DNA of 64,000 nt from Variovorax gracilis (lineage in GTDB: Bacteria > Pseudomonadota > Gammaproteobacteria > Burkholderiales > Burkholderiaceae_C). This document shows, in pieces, positions 9,391 to 18,743 of this stretch (the first letter of the stretch is position 1; each line of letters begins with the position of its first letter). The notes under the pieces are model-generated. The model did no database searches. It saw nothing but the letters and a program-made list of their open reading frames with translations, and was not told where the DNA came from. Made by a program: the position numbers and the translations under genes. The stretch spans positions 1 through 64,000 of the forward strand of contig NZ_JASZYF010000028.1 of the NCBI RefSeq assembly GCF_030317115.1. Reading direction: 5' to 3'.

Positions 9391-11331
9391 CTATGTGTGC
9401 GCTTGCTGCCGCAGGAACTCGATCGCTTCTGATTGCGTCTCGAACAGATGCGCGGCCCCCTGACGCGAGGACAGCGACGAGCCGAGCTTCATGCGCATGA
9501 ATGCACTCGTCGTATAGCGCGTCGCGGTGCTGTAGTACTGCGCGTGCAACTCTTCGACCATCGCGAAGTACGAGTCGCTCAGCGATTCGTCGATCACAAA
9601 CCCGTCGTAGTTGGCGACCAGCGCCATCTTGCGGCCGGCTCTGCGGTAAAGCTCGGCGAAAACCCGGCGCACGCTCTCGACATCATCCGAATCATGGATG
9701 GAGAACCCCTGAAAGTTGACGAACAGGATATTCCGCTCACCGTCGTAGCTCAGGCGCTCGGCCAGTTGCAGGTCGAGCAGCACGGCCCCCAGCCCCATCG
9801 GGCCGGCGCGGTACAGGCGGGCGTCCATGCGATTGACCTGCCCGATCAACGGCCTGAATCCCATGTGCGCCAGGATGTCCCGCTCGATGTCGATGCCCGG
9901 TGCCACCTCGGTCAGGCGCAGGCCACCCGGCTCCAGCCTGAAGACGCAGCGCTCCGTCACGTAGTGCACCGACTGCCGCTGGTTCACGGCTTGTGGCCCG
10001 CTGAATGTGATCTGCTCGACCGCCGCGACGAACTTCGGTGCATGGCCTTCGGTAACGATGCGCACCTTTCCATCCTCGATGACCACTTCGAGGCCGCCGG
10101 CCGTGAAAGTGCCGGCAAAGACGACGCGGCGCGCGTTCTGGCTGATGTTGATGAAGCCTCCGGCGCCCGCCAGCCGCGTTCCGAAGCGGCTGACGTTGAC
10201 GTTGCCGGCGCCATCGATCTGCGCCATGCCGAGGCAAGCCAGGTCGAGGCCGCCCCCGTCATAGAAGTCGAACTGCTGGTTCTGGTGCAGCAGGGCCTGC
10301 GTGTTGATGGCAGCGCCGAAATCCAGCCCGCCTTTGGGCATGCCGCCGATGACGCCGGGCTCTGCGGTCAGCGTCAAGTGCTCGAGCACGCGCTCCTCGG
10401 CGGCCACAGCGCCGAGTACCTCCGGCATGCCGATGCCAAGGTTGATGACGCCTCCCAGCGGCAGCTCGAAGGCGCAACGGCGTGCGATCAGCTTGCGCTC
10501 GTCCAGCGTCGCAACGGCGATCCTGTTGGCCGGCACCCGCATCTCGCCGGAAAAGGCCGCGTTGTAGGCGGTGCCGTAGGTCTGCTGGTGAAGCTCCGGC
10601 GACGCCACCACGACGCAGTCGACCAGGACACCCGGCACCACCACGCTGCGCGGGTCGAGCGTTCCTGCGGCGGCGACACGCTCGACCTGGGCGATCACCA
10701 GGCCGTTGGCGTTGCGTGCCGCCATGGCAGCCGCCTGTGCATCGAGCAACAGTGCCTCGTGCTCCATCGTGATGTTGCCGAGCGGATCTGCGGTGGTGCC
10801 GCGGATCAGTGCCACGTCGACCGGGAAGGCTTTGTAGAAAAGCCACTCCTCGCCGTCGATATCCATGACCCGCACCAGTTCTTCCTGTGTACGCTCGTTG
10901 ATGCGCCCGCCGCTCTGCCGCGGGTCCACGAAGGTGCCGAGCCCCACCTTGCTCAGGGTTCCGGCGCGGTGCGCGGCGGCGTCGCGGTACAGGTGAGAGA
11001 TGGTGCCCAGCGGCAGGTTGTAGGCCTCGATCCGGTTGTCGGTCGCCAGTCGGGCCAACTGCGGCACCAACGCCCAATGGCCGCCGATGGCGCGCCGGAT
11101 CAGTCCCTCGTACGCCAGGCGGTTGACGCCGCGCGCCTTGCCATCGCCCGGTGCGGCCGCGAAGATGAGCGTCAGGTCGCGCGGGCTCTGCGTCGACACG
11201 AAGCGCCTTTCCAACGCGACGATCAGTTCCTCGGGCGTTCCGATGCCGACGAAGCCGGAGCAGCTCACGCTGTCGCCATCGCGGATGAGCGCGATGGCCT
11301 CGTCGGCGGCGACGACCTTGTTCCGGTTCAT
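9391..11331 (-). CDS. Acyl-CoA:acetate/3-ketoacid CoA-transferase, fused alpha-beta form
   Basis: 646-residue fused two-domain CoA-transferase (YdiF / propionate CoA-transferase type) that would move CoA between short acyl-CoA esters and free acids. The alpha half begins with KVVAADEAIALIRDGDSVSC and SGFVGIGTPEELIVAL. The beta half carries GGVINLGIGMPE and EPGVIGGMPKGG, where the catalytic glutamate is expected. About 130 C-terminal residues (from MGFRPLIGQVNRMD) form the extra domain seen in long members. It starts 9 bases after the alcohol dehydrogenase stop and is the last gene of the operon with the TPP enzyme and dehydrogenase. Confidence 0.88.
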   Translation of the reverse strand: MNRNKVVAADEAIALIRDGDSVSCSGFVGIGTPEELIVALERRFVSTQSPRDLTLIFAAAPGDGKARGVNRLAYEGLIRRAIGGHWALVPQLARLATDNRIEAYNLPLGTISHLYRDAAAHRAGTLSKVGLGTFVDPRQSGGRINERTQEELVRVMDIDGEEWLFYKAFPVDVALIRGTTADPLGNITMEHEALLLDAQAAAMAARNANGLVIAQVERVAAAGTLDPRSVVVPGVLVDCVVVASPELHQQTYGTAYNAAFSGEMRVPANRIAVATLDERKLIARRCAFELPLGGVINLGIGMPEVLGAVAAEERVLEHLTLTAEPGVIGGMPKGGLDFGAAINTQALLHQNQQFDFYDGGGLDLACLGMAQIDGAGNVNVSRFGTRLAGAGGFINISQNARRVVFAGTFTAGGLEVVIEDGKVRIVTEGHAPKFVAAVEQITFSGPQAVNQRQSVHYVTERCVFRLEPGGLRLTEVAPGIDIERDILAHMGFRPLIGQVNRMDARLYRAGPMGLGAVLLDLQLAERLSYDGERNILFVNFQGFSIHDSDDVESVRRVFAELYRRAGRKMALVANYDGFVIDESLSDSYFAMVEELHAQYYSTATRYTTSAFMRMKLGSSLSSRQGAAHLFETQSEAIEFLRQQAHT

Positions 11332-11340
11332 GACGTTTCT

Positions 11341-12468
11341 TCAGTCGAACACGACGACCTGCCGTATCGCCTTTCCTTCGTGCAGAAGGTCGAAGCCATG
11401 GTTGATGTCTTCGAGCGCGAGGCGGCCGGTCAGGAGCTTGTCGACCGGCAGGCGCCCCTGCCGGTACAGCGCGATGTAGCGAGGGACGTCACGCGAAGGA
11501 ACACAGGTTCCGATGTAGCTGCCCTTGAGCGTTCGCTCTTCCGCCACGAGATTGACAGCAGCCAATGGCAAGGTCGCAGTCGAGGGCGGCAGTCCCGCCG
11601 TGACGGTGGTGCCGCCGCGTCGCGTGATCCGGTAGGCCAGATCGAGCGCGGGGATCGAACCGGCGAATTCGAAGGCGTACTCGACGCCGCCCGCGCTGAG
11701 CTCTCGGATCTGCTCGAGCGCGTGGGGTTGGCCGGCGTTCACTGTGTGCGTAGCGCCCAGGCCGCGCGCCTGCACCAGCTTGTCGTGCGACAGGTCGACG
11801 GCGATGATCTGCCGCGCGCCGGCGGCCTGTGCACCGATCAGCGCGGCGAGGCCGACGCCCCCCAGGCCAACCACCGCGACCGATGCGCCCATCGGCACCT
11901 TCGCCGTGTTGACGACCGCGCCGACACCCGTCAATACCGCGCAGCCGAACAGCGCGGCCTCGTCCAGGGGAACCGCACCGTCGATCTTCACGAGCGAATG
12001 ACGCGAGACGGTGGCGTACTCGGCAAACACGGAGCAGCCGAGATGATGGTGGAGGGTCTGCCCGACCAGCGAAATGCGCCGTGCGCCGGACAGCAGCGTG
12101 CCCGCGCCGTTGGCAGCGGCGCCGGGCTCGCACAAGGCCGGTCGGCCTTCGGCGCAGGGCGCGCAATGGCCGCAACTGGGCACGAACACGACGACCACAT
12201 GGTCGCCGGCCTGCAGATCGGTCACGCCCTCTCCCAGCGCTTCGACGATGCCTGCCGCTTCATGCCCCAGCGCCATCGGCATCGGCCGCGGACGATCGCC
12301 ATTGATGACCGAGAGGTCCGAATGGCACAGGCCCGCGGCGCTCACCTTGATCAGCACCTCACCGGGCCCCGGCGGCGCCAGGTCGACCGTCTCGATCGAC
12401 AGCGGGCTGGACGATGCATAGGGCGGCGCGGCGCCCATCTGCCGAAGGACGGCGGCCTTGATCTTCAT
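11341..12468 (-). CDS. Zinc-dependent alcohol dehydrogenase (MDR family)
   Basis: 375 residues; NAD(P)-dependent alcohol/aldehyde oxidoreductase. Motifs: catalytic zinc ligands in AGLCHSDLSVINGD and GHEAAGIVEALG, the structural zinc loop with four cysteines (CGHCAPCAEGRPALC), and the Rossmann motif VVGLGGVGLAALIG. The whole resembles class III/aryl-alcohol type members. The ATG at 12468 overlaps the stop of the TPP enzyme (ATGA), so the pair is translationally coupled and the dehydrogenase probably handles the aldehyde the TPP enzyme could make. Confidence 0.93.
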   Translation of the reverse strand: MKIKAAVLRQMGAAPPYASSSPLSIETVDLAPPGPGEVLIKVSAAGLCHSDLSVINGDRPRPMPMALGHEAAGIVEALGEGVTDLQAGDHVVVVFVPSCGHCAPCAEGRPALCEPGAAANGAGTLLSGARRISLVGQTLHHHLGCSVFAEYATVSRHSLVKIDGAVPLDEAALFGCAVLTGVGAVVNTAKVPMGASVAVVGLGGVGLAALIGAQAAGARQIIAVDLSHDKLVQARGLGATHTVNAGQPHALEQIRELSAGGVEYAFEFAGSIPALDLAYRITRRGGTTVTAGLPPSTATLPLAAVNLVAEERTLKGSYIGTCVPSRDVPRYIALYRQGRLPVDKLLTGRLALEDINHGFDLLHEGKAIRQVVVFD

Positions 12469-14150
12469 GTGAAGGCTCCGGGTTGGGCGGCTGTGGCGGC
12501 GACGCGATTGCGCAATTCGTCGACCAGCACCCGGGTGTTTTCGGAATAATCGATCGGCACGGCGATGACCTGCACGCCGCCTTCGCAGAAGGCCGCTTCG
12601 ATCGCCGGCGCCAGTCCCTCCGCACTTTCGACGCGGCGCCCCTTCGCGCCGTATGCATCGGCATACTTCACGAAATCGGGATTCCCGAAGGTCATGCCCC
12701 AGTCGGTGAACCGGTCGACGGACTGCTTCCAACGGATCATTCCGTAGGCGTTGTCCTCGATGATCAACACCACGAGATCGAGCTTGAGCCGGATGGCCGT
12801 CTCGAGCTCCTGCGAATTCATCATGAACCCGCCGTCGCCGCACACTGCCAACACCCGGCGCTGCGGGTACAGCAGCGCGGCCATCATGGCCGACGGCAGG
12901 CCGGCCCCCATCGTCGCCAATGCGTTGTCGAGCAGCAGCGCATTGGCTGTTCGCGTGGGGTAGCAGCGCGCGAACCAGATCTTGTACATGCCGTTGTCGA
13001 GCGCGACGATGCCGTCGTCGGGCATGACCTGGCGCACGTCGTGGACGATGCGCTGTGGCGTCAGCGGAAAGCGCGACTCGGTGGAACGGTTCATGGTGCG
13101 CGCCAGGATGCCCTCGCGCTGCGGCAGCAAGGCGCCGGCATTCGGGAGGCGGCCTTCGACGCGATCGGCCAACAGTGTGAGGGTCGGGCCGACGTCGCCC
13201 AGGACTTCGGCATGCGGGAAGTACACCTGCTCCACGGTGGCCGGCATGTAGCCGACGTGGATCACCAGCGGGCCCTCCGGACCCATGATGAACGGCGGCT
13301 TCTCGATGGTGTCGTGGCCGATGGCGAGAATCAGATCGGCACGGTCGATCGCTTCGTGCACATAGTCGCGCTCCGTGAGCGCGGCCGTCCCCATCCAGAA
13401 CCCGGTCCGGCCTTCGGCGATGCCACCGCCGGCCACCGTTCCCTTGCCCATCTGCGTGTTGAAGAAGGGAACGCCGACTCGGCGCACGAAATCGGCCAGT
13501 TGGCCCTGCAGCCGGGGGCGATTGCTCGCGGCGCCGAACATGACGAGCGGTCGCTCCGCCCGCATCAGCAACTCGGCGGCGCGCGCGATCGCCGACTCAT
13601 GCGCCACCGGCAGATCGATCGGGTGAACGGGCAGGACATCCACCTCGTCGGCGACCTGTTCGGCGGCGACGTCTTCCGGCAATTCGAGATGCACCGGACC
13701 CGGACGCTCTTCGGCGGCGACCCTGAAAGCGTCGCGCACCGCGGTGGGGATGCTCGCCGCGCTGACGATCTGCCGCGAGGCCTTCGTCAACGGCTTCATC
13801 GTGGCGACGATGTCCACAATCTGAAAGCGTGCCTGCCGAGCCGTCATGATGGCCTTCTGGCCAGTGATCAGCACCATCGGCATGGCACCCAGATGTGCAT
13901 AGGCTGCGCCCGTGACCAGGTTGAGCGCCCCGGGTCCCAGCGTGGCCATGCACACGCCAGGCTGTCCGGTCAGGCGCCCATGGGTCGCAGCCATGAAGGC
14001 GGCAGATTGCTCGTGCCGGGTGAGCACGAGTTCGATGCGGGACCGTCGCAAGGATTCGACGAGGTCGAGGTTTTCTTCGCCGGGTACGGCGAAGATGCGC
14101 TGCACGCCCTCGTTCTCCAGCGCCTTGACGAAGAGGTCGGATGCTTTCAT
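12465..14150 (-). CDS. Thiamine-diphosphate enzyme, acetolactate synthase large-subunit-like
   Basis: 561 residues with the three-domain TPP fold: N-terminal pyrimidine-binding domain with conserved glutamate (LTRHEQSAAFMAATHGRL and TLGPGALNLVTGAAYA), a central domain, and the C-terminal diphosphate domain with GDGGFMMNSQELETA through EDNAYG. Start ATG 14150 has GGAG 6 bases upstream; an ATG 6 bases further out is possible. No ilvN-type small subunit or ilvC follows. It is instead coupled to an alcohol dehydrogenase and a CoA-transferase, so a catabolic 2-oxo-acid decarboxylase or carboligase role is as likely as branched-chain amino acid synthesis. Confidence 0.88.
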   Translation of the reverse strand: MKASDLFVKALENEGVQRIFAVPGEENLDLVESLRRSRIELVLTRHEQSAAFMAATHGRLTGQPGVCMATLGPGALNLVTGAAYAHLGAMPMVLITGQKAIMTARQARFQIVDIVATMKPLTKASRQIVSAASIPTAVRDAFRVAAEERPGPVHLELPEDVAAEQVADEVDVLPVHPIDLPVAHESAIARAAELLMRAERPLVMFGAASNRPRLQGQLADFVRRVGVPFFNTQMGKGTVAGGGIAEGRTGFWMGTAALTERDYVHEAIDRADLILAIGHDTIEKPPFIMGPEGPLVIHVGYMPATVEQVYFPHAEVLGDVGPTLTLLADRVEGRLPNAGALLPQREGILARTMNRSTESRFPLTPQRIVHDVRQVMPDDGIVALDNGMYKIWFARCYPTRTANALLLDNALATMGAGLPSAMMAALLYPQRRVLAVCGDGGFMMNSQELETAIRLKLDLVVLIIEDNAYGMIRWKQSVDRFTDWGMTFGNPDFVKYADAYGAKGRRVESAEGLAPAIEAAFCEGGVQVIAVPIDYSENTRVLVDELRNRVAATAAQPGAFT

Positions 14151-14214
14151 TCCCATCTCCGGATGCAGCGACAGGTCTTCGCAGCGTAGGCCATTGGCAA
14201 TGCCTGCTTCGCCA

Positions 14215-14751
14215 TCAGACTTCAATCTTCGCCCGTGCGCTCGAAGACGCCTCCGTGACGGTCTCGCCGACTTTCGCGGCGTTGGTGGCCATGGTGTCGG
14301 ACAGTTGCTTCGACGCCGTGTTCATTCCTTTGTAGGCGCTGCTCGAAGCCTCCATGGCGGATTGCATCAGTGCCATGATCTTCTCGGAGCCAGGGGTGTT
14401 CTTGAAAAAGCCACTCATGGCCTCGAGGAGCGTGGCCTGAGCGCTGGCAATGCGTTGTTCGTAGACGGCGCGCCGCGCGGCGCCGAAGGTGGAAAAGACC
14501 TCCTGCACCTGCCGGCCATACGCCACCGCCTTCAACGGCGCGGCTTGCAGCGTGGCCGCCTGAAGCTGGATCAACTCTGCCGGGCTTCGTGTCGAACTGG
14601 CGATCCGGCTGATTTCCTCGGTTTCAGCCATCAATGTCTTGAGCGTCTGCAGGTTGAGGGCGGCGAGCGTTTCCGCCCCTTCGACAGCCTGTCCGACCAG
14701 GCCGAACATTGTTTCAACGGAAGCGTTGTTGCCGGCGGCGTGTGGAATCAT
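14215..14751 (-). CDS. Phasin family protein
   Basis: 178-residue, cysteine-free, helical protein of the phasin type that coats polyhydroxyalkanoate granules. Seen: NNASVETMFGLVGQAVEGAE, LAALNLQTLKTLMAETEE, AAPLKAVAYGRQVQEVF, and a Ser/Ala-rich tail. Start ATG 14751 fits the family beginning; a longer in-frame start at 14859 adds a low-complexity stretch. It lies 64 bases upstream of the TPP enzyme in the same direction and could share its transcript. A PHA-system protein at 16043 and a broken PHB depolymerase at 29655 support PHA metabolism in this organism. Confidence 0.85.
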   Translation of the reverse strand: MIPHAAGNNASVETMFGLVGQAVEGAETLAALNLQTLKTLMAETEEISRIASSTRSPAELIQLQAATLQAAPLKAVAYGRQVQEVFSTFGAARRAVYEQRIASAQATLLEAMSGFFKNTPGSEKIMALMQSAMEASSSAYKGMNTASKQLSDTMATNAAKVGETVTEASSSARAKIEV

Positions 14752-14975
14752 GGTGGGCTTTCTGTGAGGTTGGGAATCAAGCAACGATGCTTGTTGCACT
14801 GCAGCATGACCAGTGTCGACGCGTGTCGGGGACGACACAAGCAAAAACGCATCGGCCACGCGCCATTAGAGGAGCGCGCTCAAAGAGCGTATTGGCCCCC
14901 ACTGCCTGCAGGGCCCCTCGCATCAGCTCGCAGCGTTCGGCAACGGCGTGCGCGAAGAGGAACCCGCCGCGAACA

Positions 14976-15308
14976 TTAAGCCCATCCCTGCCGCCACACG
15001 GCCGGGTGAGGGGTCAGCGCGCACGAAATGCGGCTTGAGAACAACCGCGCCGGCGAAGCGACGCTGATCGGTCGAATGCCTTTGCAATGCGCCTTGATCA
15101 CCTTCTCGTCCAGGCCCTTGATCAACGCTTTGAGCACATCGGTGTGCTTGGCGATGCCCACCTGCGAGCCAGAAAGCATCTTCTTGAGTTTCGCGTTGGT
15201 GGCTTTGGGCGCAATTTTCTTCAACGCCTTGGCCATCTGGTCGTTGGCTGACCAGAGATCTTTCAGCTCATCTGCGTAGAGTTCTTCCAGGCTGGAGTTT
15301 TCGGACAT
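14976..15308 (-). pseudogene. Truncated DUF892 (YciE/YciF ferritin-like) protein
   Basis: The first 78 residues match the start of YciE/YciF-type stress proteins (SLEELYADELKDLWSANDQM, then AKALKKIAPKATN and KAHCKGI), which form a four-helix diiron-like bundle of about 165 residues. After CKGI, where the family continues with MEGLxxEG, the frame runs into unrelated sequence and stops at 110 residues, so two of the four helices are lost. I found no continuation in the other frames. The start ATG at 15308 is normal. Confidence 0.7.
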
Positions 15309-15507
15309 GAGCTTTCCTTGAGATTGGTTGGGAAATCCAGTGTGCGGCCCCTCCTTTCAAGCGATGTAGGCTGTGGCGCCGCGCTTCAGACGTCTTGCGC
15401 GGAGGTGACAGGCGCTCGCCAAGCGTGGCCGACGATCACAACGCTGCCGGTACTTTCGCAACTTCCGCGCCTCCGCTCCTTCCGCACGATCGCCTCGGCG
15501 CAGGCGC
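15309..15507. other. Intergenic stretch
   Basis: About 200 bases upstream of the YciE-type gene with no supported feature. Confidence 0.4.
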
Positions 15508-15942
15508 TCACCCCGCGCGGGATGCCTCGTGCAACTCAACGGCACGTCGTCGATGGTTCCGGCGTGTTGTGAGCGATCCTTCGACGGGAGTTGGAGGGTA
15601 AGTTCCCATCGGAGCAGTTGGGGCACATGCCAATCGAGGCTGTGGTCGGTCGCCGCGATGTTGGTCGCGCGGGCGAATCTCCACGAGCATCAACTTGTTC
15701 ATGACCTTGCCATCGCTCATGCGAGCGCCCTGCTCGATCACGCTAGAGCGCCCATTGCCCAAGCTCACCACGGCACCGAGCTTGGCCTTGCCCGTGCGGT
15801 CCTTGTCGTACTGGCTGCCGTCGCTGAAAGGCCCGTACTCGTCACTACTCCACAGCACGTCGCGCGCTTTGTCGCCGGATTTGCCTCGAAGACGACTACG
15901 ACCCGGTGTTCGATTGCCACGATCTCCAACTGGGCCAAACAC
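15508..15942 (-). pseudogene. Coding-like fragment of unknown family
   Basis: A leftward frame whose central 70 codons (SDEYGPFSDGSQYDKDRTGK, then AKLGAVVSLGNGRSSVIEQG and MSDGKVMNKLMLVEIRP) end almost always in G or C, a strong sign of past or present coding. Upstream the bias moves to another frame (LAQLEIVAIEHRVVVVFEA), and downstream it fades, so the gene looks frameshifted at about 15885-15900 and decayed after VEIRP. No family recognised. Confidence 0.4.
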
Positions 15943-16042
15943 GACGTGCTACCAGATCATTCGAACCCAGACCTGAGCGGTTCGGCGCCGGCACTCATCC
16001 CGACAACGGCACGCCTCGCCAACCTGATTCGCAGGACCTGCG

Positions 16043-16354
16043 CTACCGCTTTGTCAGCAGCAGCTGTCCCATCTTCTGCAACCTTCCTTTGAGGCTCCGC
16101 GCGATCACGCCGAAGACACCAGGCATTTCAATTTCCATGGTTACTGCGGTATCGAGCACGTGGATGACGCCGGCGACGGTCTGGCCCATCGCCGCGACGC
16201 TGAAAATGAGCCGGTCACCGTCCCATCGCTCGCTGGGAGCCCCGCTGCTGCCGGGCAACAGGTCAATGATCTTCGCGAATCCGGCCTCGATGCGGCGGCG
16301 CGCTTCAGCGCGGCCGAGTTGATGTGGAATGCTGATGGAGATCGGGGTCGCCAT
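16043..16354 (-). CDS. Polyhydroxyalkanoic acid system family protein
   Basis: 103 residues beginning MATPISISIPHQLGRAEARR and containing RIEAGFAKI, GDRLIFSVAAMGQTVAG, VIHVLDTAVTMEIEMPGV and a basic C-terminus (GRLQKMGQLLLTKR). This is the pattern of the small PHA-granule-associated family (PF09650) found near pha genes. The ATG at 16354 is chosen because homology begins there; the 38 extra upstream codons are not family-like. It sits about 1.3 kb from the phasin gene on the same strand, with decayed sequence between. Confidence 0.8.
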   Translation of the reverse strand: MATPISISIPHQLGRAEARRRIEAGFAKIIDLLPGSSGAPSERWDGDRLIFSVAAMGQTVAGVIHVLDTAVTMEIEMPGVFGVIARSLKGRLQKMGQLLLTKR

Positions 16355-17031
16355 GCGCACAGGGTGCCGCGAATCGGACCGCCGGGCAAGTGGCCTGCGA
16401 TAGAAGCCTACATTCGCGGTGTATCCACACGGGGTGCTGGCGAACCGGAGGCGCCCGTGGTTTTGCAAAGTCGGTCAGCAAGTCGTCCAGGGTGTCATGG
16501 CGCGAGCGCCATGTGGCTGCCTGAGAGCGTCCCAACCACCACTCCTGCATCGCTTGCGCCTTGGTGGCGCGCGCTTCCACGCGCATCAAATTGTCCAACT
16601 CACTTTGCAAAACGACGTTGGAGCGATGCGAACAGAGAACTCGCTGACCACCGCCGACATGCTGAGGCTGACTTGAGCTTGATCGCACACCGTGCCGGCA
16701 AGACGCTCCGAGCTCCGAGAGGTGGAACTGCGTTCCGTGTAGGCACCGAGCTTCAGCGTTGCGGCTTCGCAGCATGGAGCCCTGCCTACGCCTCGCATGA
16801 GGCCGCCAGTACGCGCCAGGATGCAGCGCCCCTCTTGGGCCCCTCAAGCTGCGGCCAGCGCCTGTGACGGTGGGGTCGCTCCCGGCGATGCGCTGGGCTA
16901 CGCGGCGACTGGAACTCGGCGCTTGCACCTGTTGAAGGTGTCTCTGACGCTGTGGCCAACGCGCAGGCACAATGCAGCCGAGGCGCCGGTGCTGGTTTGT
17001 CGCCGTCTCAACGAACACCACGGAGACCGAG
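16355..17031. other. Decayed stretch, weak leftward coding signal
   Basis: 677 bases with no intact gene. On the leftward strand two partial frames look protein-like: AATLKLGAYTERS (about 16720-16760) and LDNLMRVEARATKAQAMQEW (about 16535-16595). They could be remains of another helical phasin-like protein, but this is only an impression. Confidence 0.3.
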
Positions 17032-18030
17032 ATGCGGAAAGTCATCGTCTGGCTTTGTCTGATGGTTGCGGGCGCCGCGTTGGCGGAGGCGATGCCTGCT
17101 TGGCGAACGTCCACACCCGAAGAGCAGCGCCTGGATGTCGCCGCTTTCAAGAGCGTCGACGAAGGGATCGCCGAGCTGGGCGATGTCCAAAGCGTGGTGG
17201 TGGTCCTCCAAGGCCGCACCGTCTACGAGTACTACCGCGATGGCAACCCGGAGGCCTTGCGAAACACCCAGTCGGTGACCAAGAGTGGCTTGGCCCTTCT
17301 GGTGGGTACCGCCTTGCAACGACAGCAGCTCGCCTCTTTGGATTCGCCCGTCGTCGACCTGATGCCCGAGTGGCGATCGCTGAATCCGGACCCCCGTGCC
17401 CGTGCCATCACGCTGACGCACCTGCTCGCGATGACCACGGGGTTCGAGGTGGACGACCGCAGCGGAACCGCTGCGCCTCTCGCACCGGTCGTAGCATGGG
17501 CCAGGCCCATTCGGGCAGAGCCAGGCCAACGGTTCGCCTATGACAACAGCGGTCCGGCGATGGTCCAGGCCATTCTGGAACGAGTCACGGGGCGACCCAT
17601 CGCTGACCTGGTGCGCGACCAGCTCGTGACGCCTCTTGCCATGCGGGAACCTGCCTACGCGCGTGGCATGGCGTCGATGCGGACCGTGGACATGGCGAAG
17701 TTGGGACATCTGCTCCTGCAGGAGGGCCGGTGGGCGGACCAGCCGGTGCTGCCGGCCGGCTTCGTCGCGCAAGTGGTCAAGCCTCACAGTGCCGGGGGGC
17801 CGCCCGTTGGCTTGCCTTATGGGCTGTTCTGGTGGACCGCTTCCAGCGCCACCTACTTCGCGAGTGGCTACGGTGGCCAGCTCATCTGGGTTCACTTGCC
17901 GCTTGGCTTGGTCGTCGCCGTGACCTCCACGGTATCGTCGGACAGTGCGCAGCGCGGCCAGGCCTTGAAGCTCGTGCGAGGGACCATTTTCCAGGCCGCC
18001 CAGAGGCGCCTGGCCATGGAAGGAAAGTAG
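17032..18030 (+). CDS. Serine hydrolase, class C beta-lactamase-related
   Basis: 332-residue exported hydrolase of the penicillin-binding-protein-like superfamily; may act on esters, D-amino acid peptides or beta-lactams. A signal peptide covers about residues 1-20 (MRKVIVWLCLMVAGAALAEA). Active-site motifs: S81-V-T-K84 (nucleophile and general base), Y170-D-N172, and a late SGYGGQ block in place of KTG. The start ATG at 17032 is preceded by GGAGACCGAG; the reading frame extends 20 codons further up without a leader. A stand-alone gene. True AmpC activity is unlikely given the short length. Confidence 0.88.
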   Translation: MRKVIVWLCLMVAGAALAEAMPAWRTSTPEEQRLDVAAFKSVDEGIAELGDVQSVVVVLQGRTVYEYYRDGNPEALRNTQSVTKSGLALLVGTALQRQQLASLDSPVVDLMPEWRSLNPDPRARAITLTHLLAMTTGFEVDDRSGTAAPLAPVVAWARPIRAEPGQRFAYDNSGPAMVQAILERVTGRPIADLVRDQLVTPLAMREPAYARGMASMRTVDMAKLGHLLLQEGRWADQPVLPAGFVAQVVKPHSAGGPPVGLPYGLFWWTASSATYFASGYGGQLIWVHLPLGLVVAVTSTVSSDSAQRGQALKLVRGTIFQAAQRRLAMEGK

Positions 18031-18278
18031 TGCCGTCAGCAGGCGCGAGCGTCGACGCGCCCGCTTGACGTGCCGAGTCGGATGCTCTGCGCGCCGGGCC
18101 CTCCGACCGCTGCTCGCGCTGCAGGATCCGCACCGGACAGGTTGGCCGCGGTGTGCACCTTGTAGATGCCACGGGTGCTTGGACTGCTCGGAAGCACGTG
18201 CACGCCCGCAGCCCCATCGCGACGGACCCGTCCACCTCGATCGCATCGTGAGATGTCACTGCTTCAGAGATCAGTCTG

Positions 18279-18743
18279 CTACTTGGGTCGCAGCGCGGCC
18301 ACACCGGCGGCATCGACAACGAAGAGCACCAACCCGGTCACCAGTGTGACGACGTGAGGGAACGCCACCAATGGCATTCGCATGTTGCGCCAGACCCTGA
18401 GTCCTTTGGCCTGGTACTCGTCGTGCCAGGCCGTGTAGACCTGAAGCGGCGCGATGCCGTCGAAATCGTCGGCCAGGAACGCTGCCTCCAGCAGTCGGAT
18501 TCTGGGTTCGTACATGTACTGGAAGCCCTTCCACAGCGCCTCCAGGCACCAGAAGACCATCGCGGCGCCGGCCGCGAAGAGCCACAGGTACCTGGACTGA
18601 TAAAAGCCGACACCGATGGCCGCCAGGCCTACCGTCGCACTCCAGCCCTTGATGGTGATGGCACGCGCGTCGTAATCCTCATAGAGCTTTTGCAGCAGGA
18701 GGTACTCGTCCTTGAGGTACCCCAGCTTGATGTCAATGTTCAC
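18279..18743 (-). CDS. Hypothetical membrane protein, three predicted TM segments
   Basis: 154 residues from a GTG start at 18743, chosen because AGGAG lies 5 bases upstream; a longer ATG frame to 18926 has no ribosome site. A soluble N-terminus (NIDIKLGYLKDEYLLLQKLY) leads into a TM pair at about residues 30-75 (WSATVGLAAIGVGFY and LWLFAAGAAMVFWCLEAL). A third TM follows near the end (VVTLVTGLVLFVVDAAGV). The layout, an amphipathic start plus a TM pair, recalls SLATT-like 2TM proteins, but no family can be asserted. Confidence 0.7.
   Translation of the reverse strand: MNIDIKLGYLKDEYLLLQKLYEDYDARAITIKGWSATVGLAAIGVGFYQSRYLWLFAAGAAMVFWCLEALWKGFQYMYEPRIRLLEAAFLADDFDGIAPLQVYTAWHDEYQAKGLRVWRNMRMPLVAFPHVVTLVTGLVLFVVDAAGVAALRPK

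Noticed and set aside
9433-12549. Rightward open frame of 1038 codons
   Set aside because: It is antisense to the CoA-transferase and alcohol dehydrogenase genes, whose family motifs are complete. High GC content leaves few stops on the opposite strand; the product is Arg/His/Asp-rich and without motifs.
12465-14150. Naming the TPP enzyme ilvB
   Set aside because: No ilvN, ilvC or ilvD alongside, and the operon context is catabolic, so a gene symbol is not justified.
12483-14189. Rightward open frame of 568 codons
   Set aside because: Antisense shadow of the TPP enzyme; no start signal, no recognisable domain.
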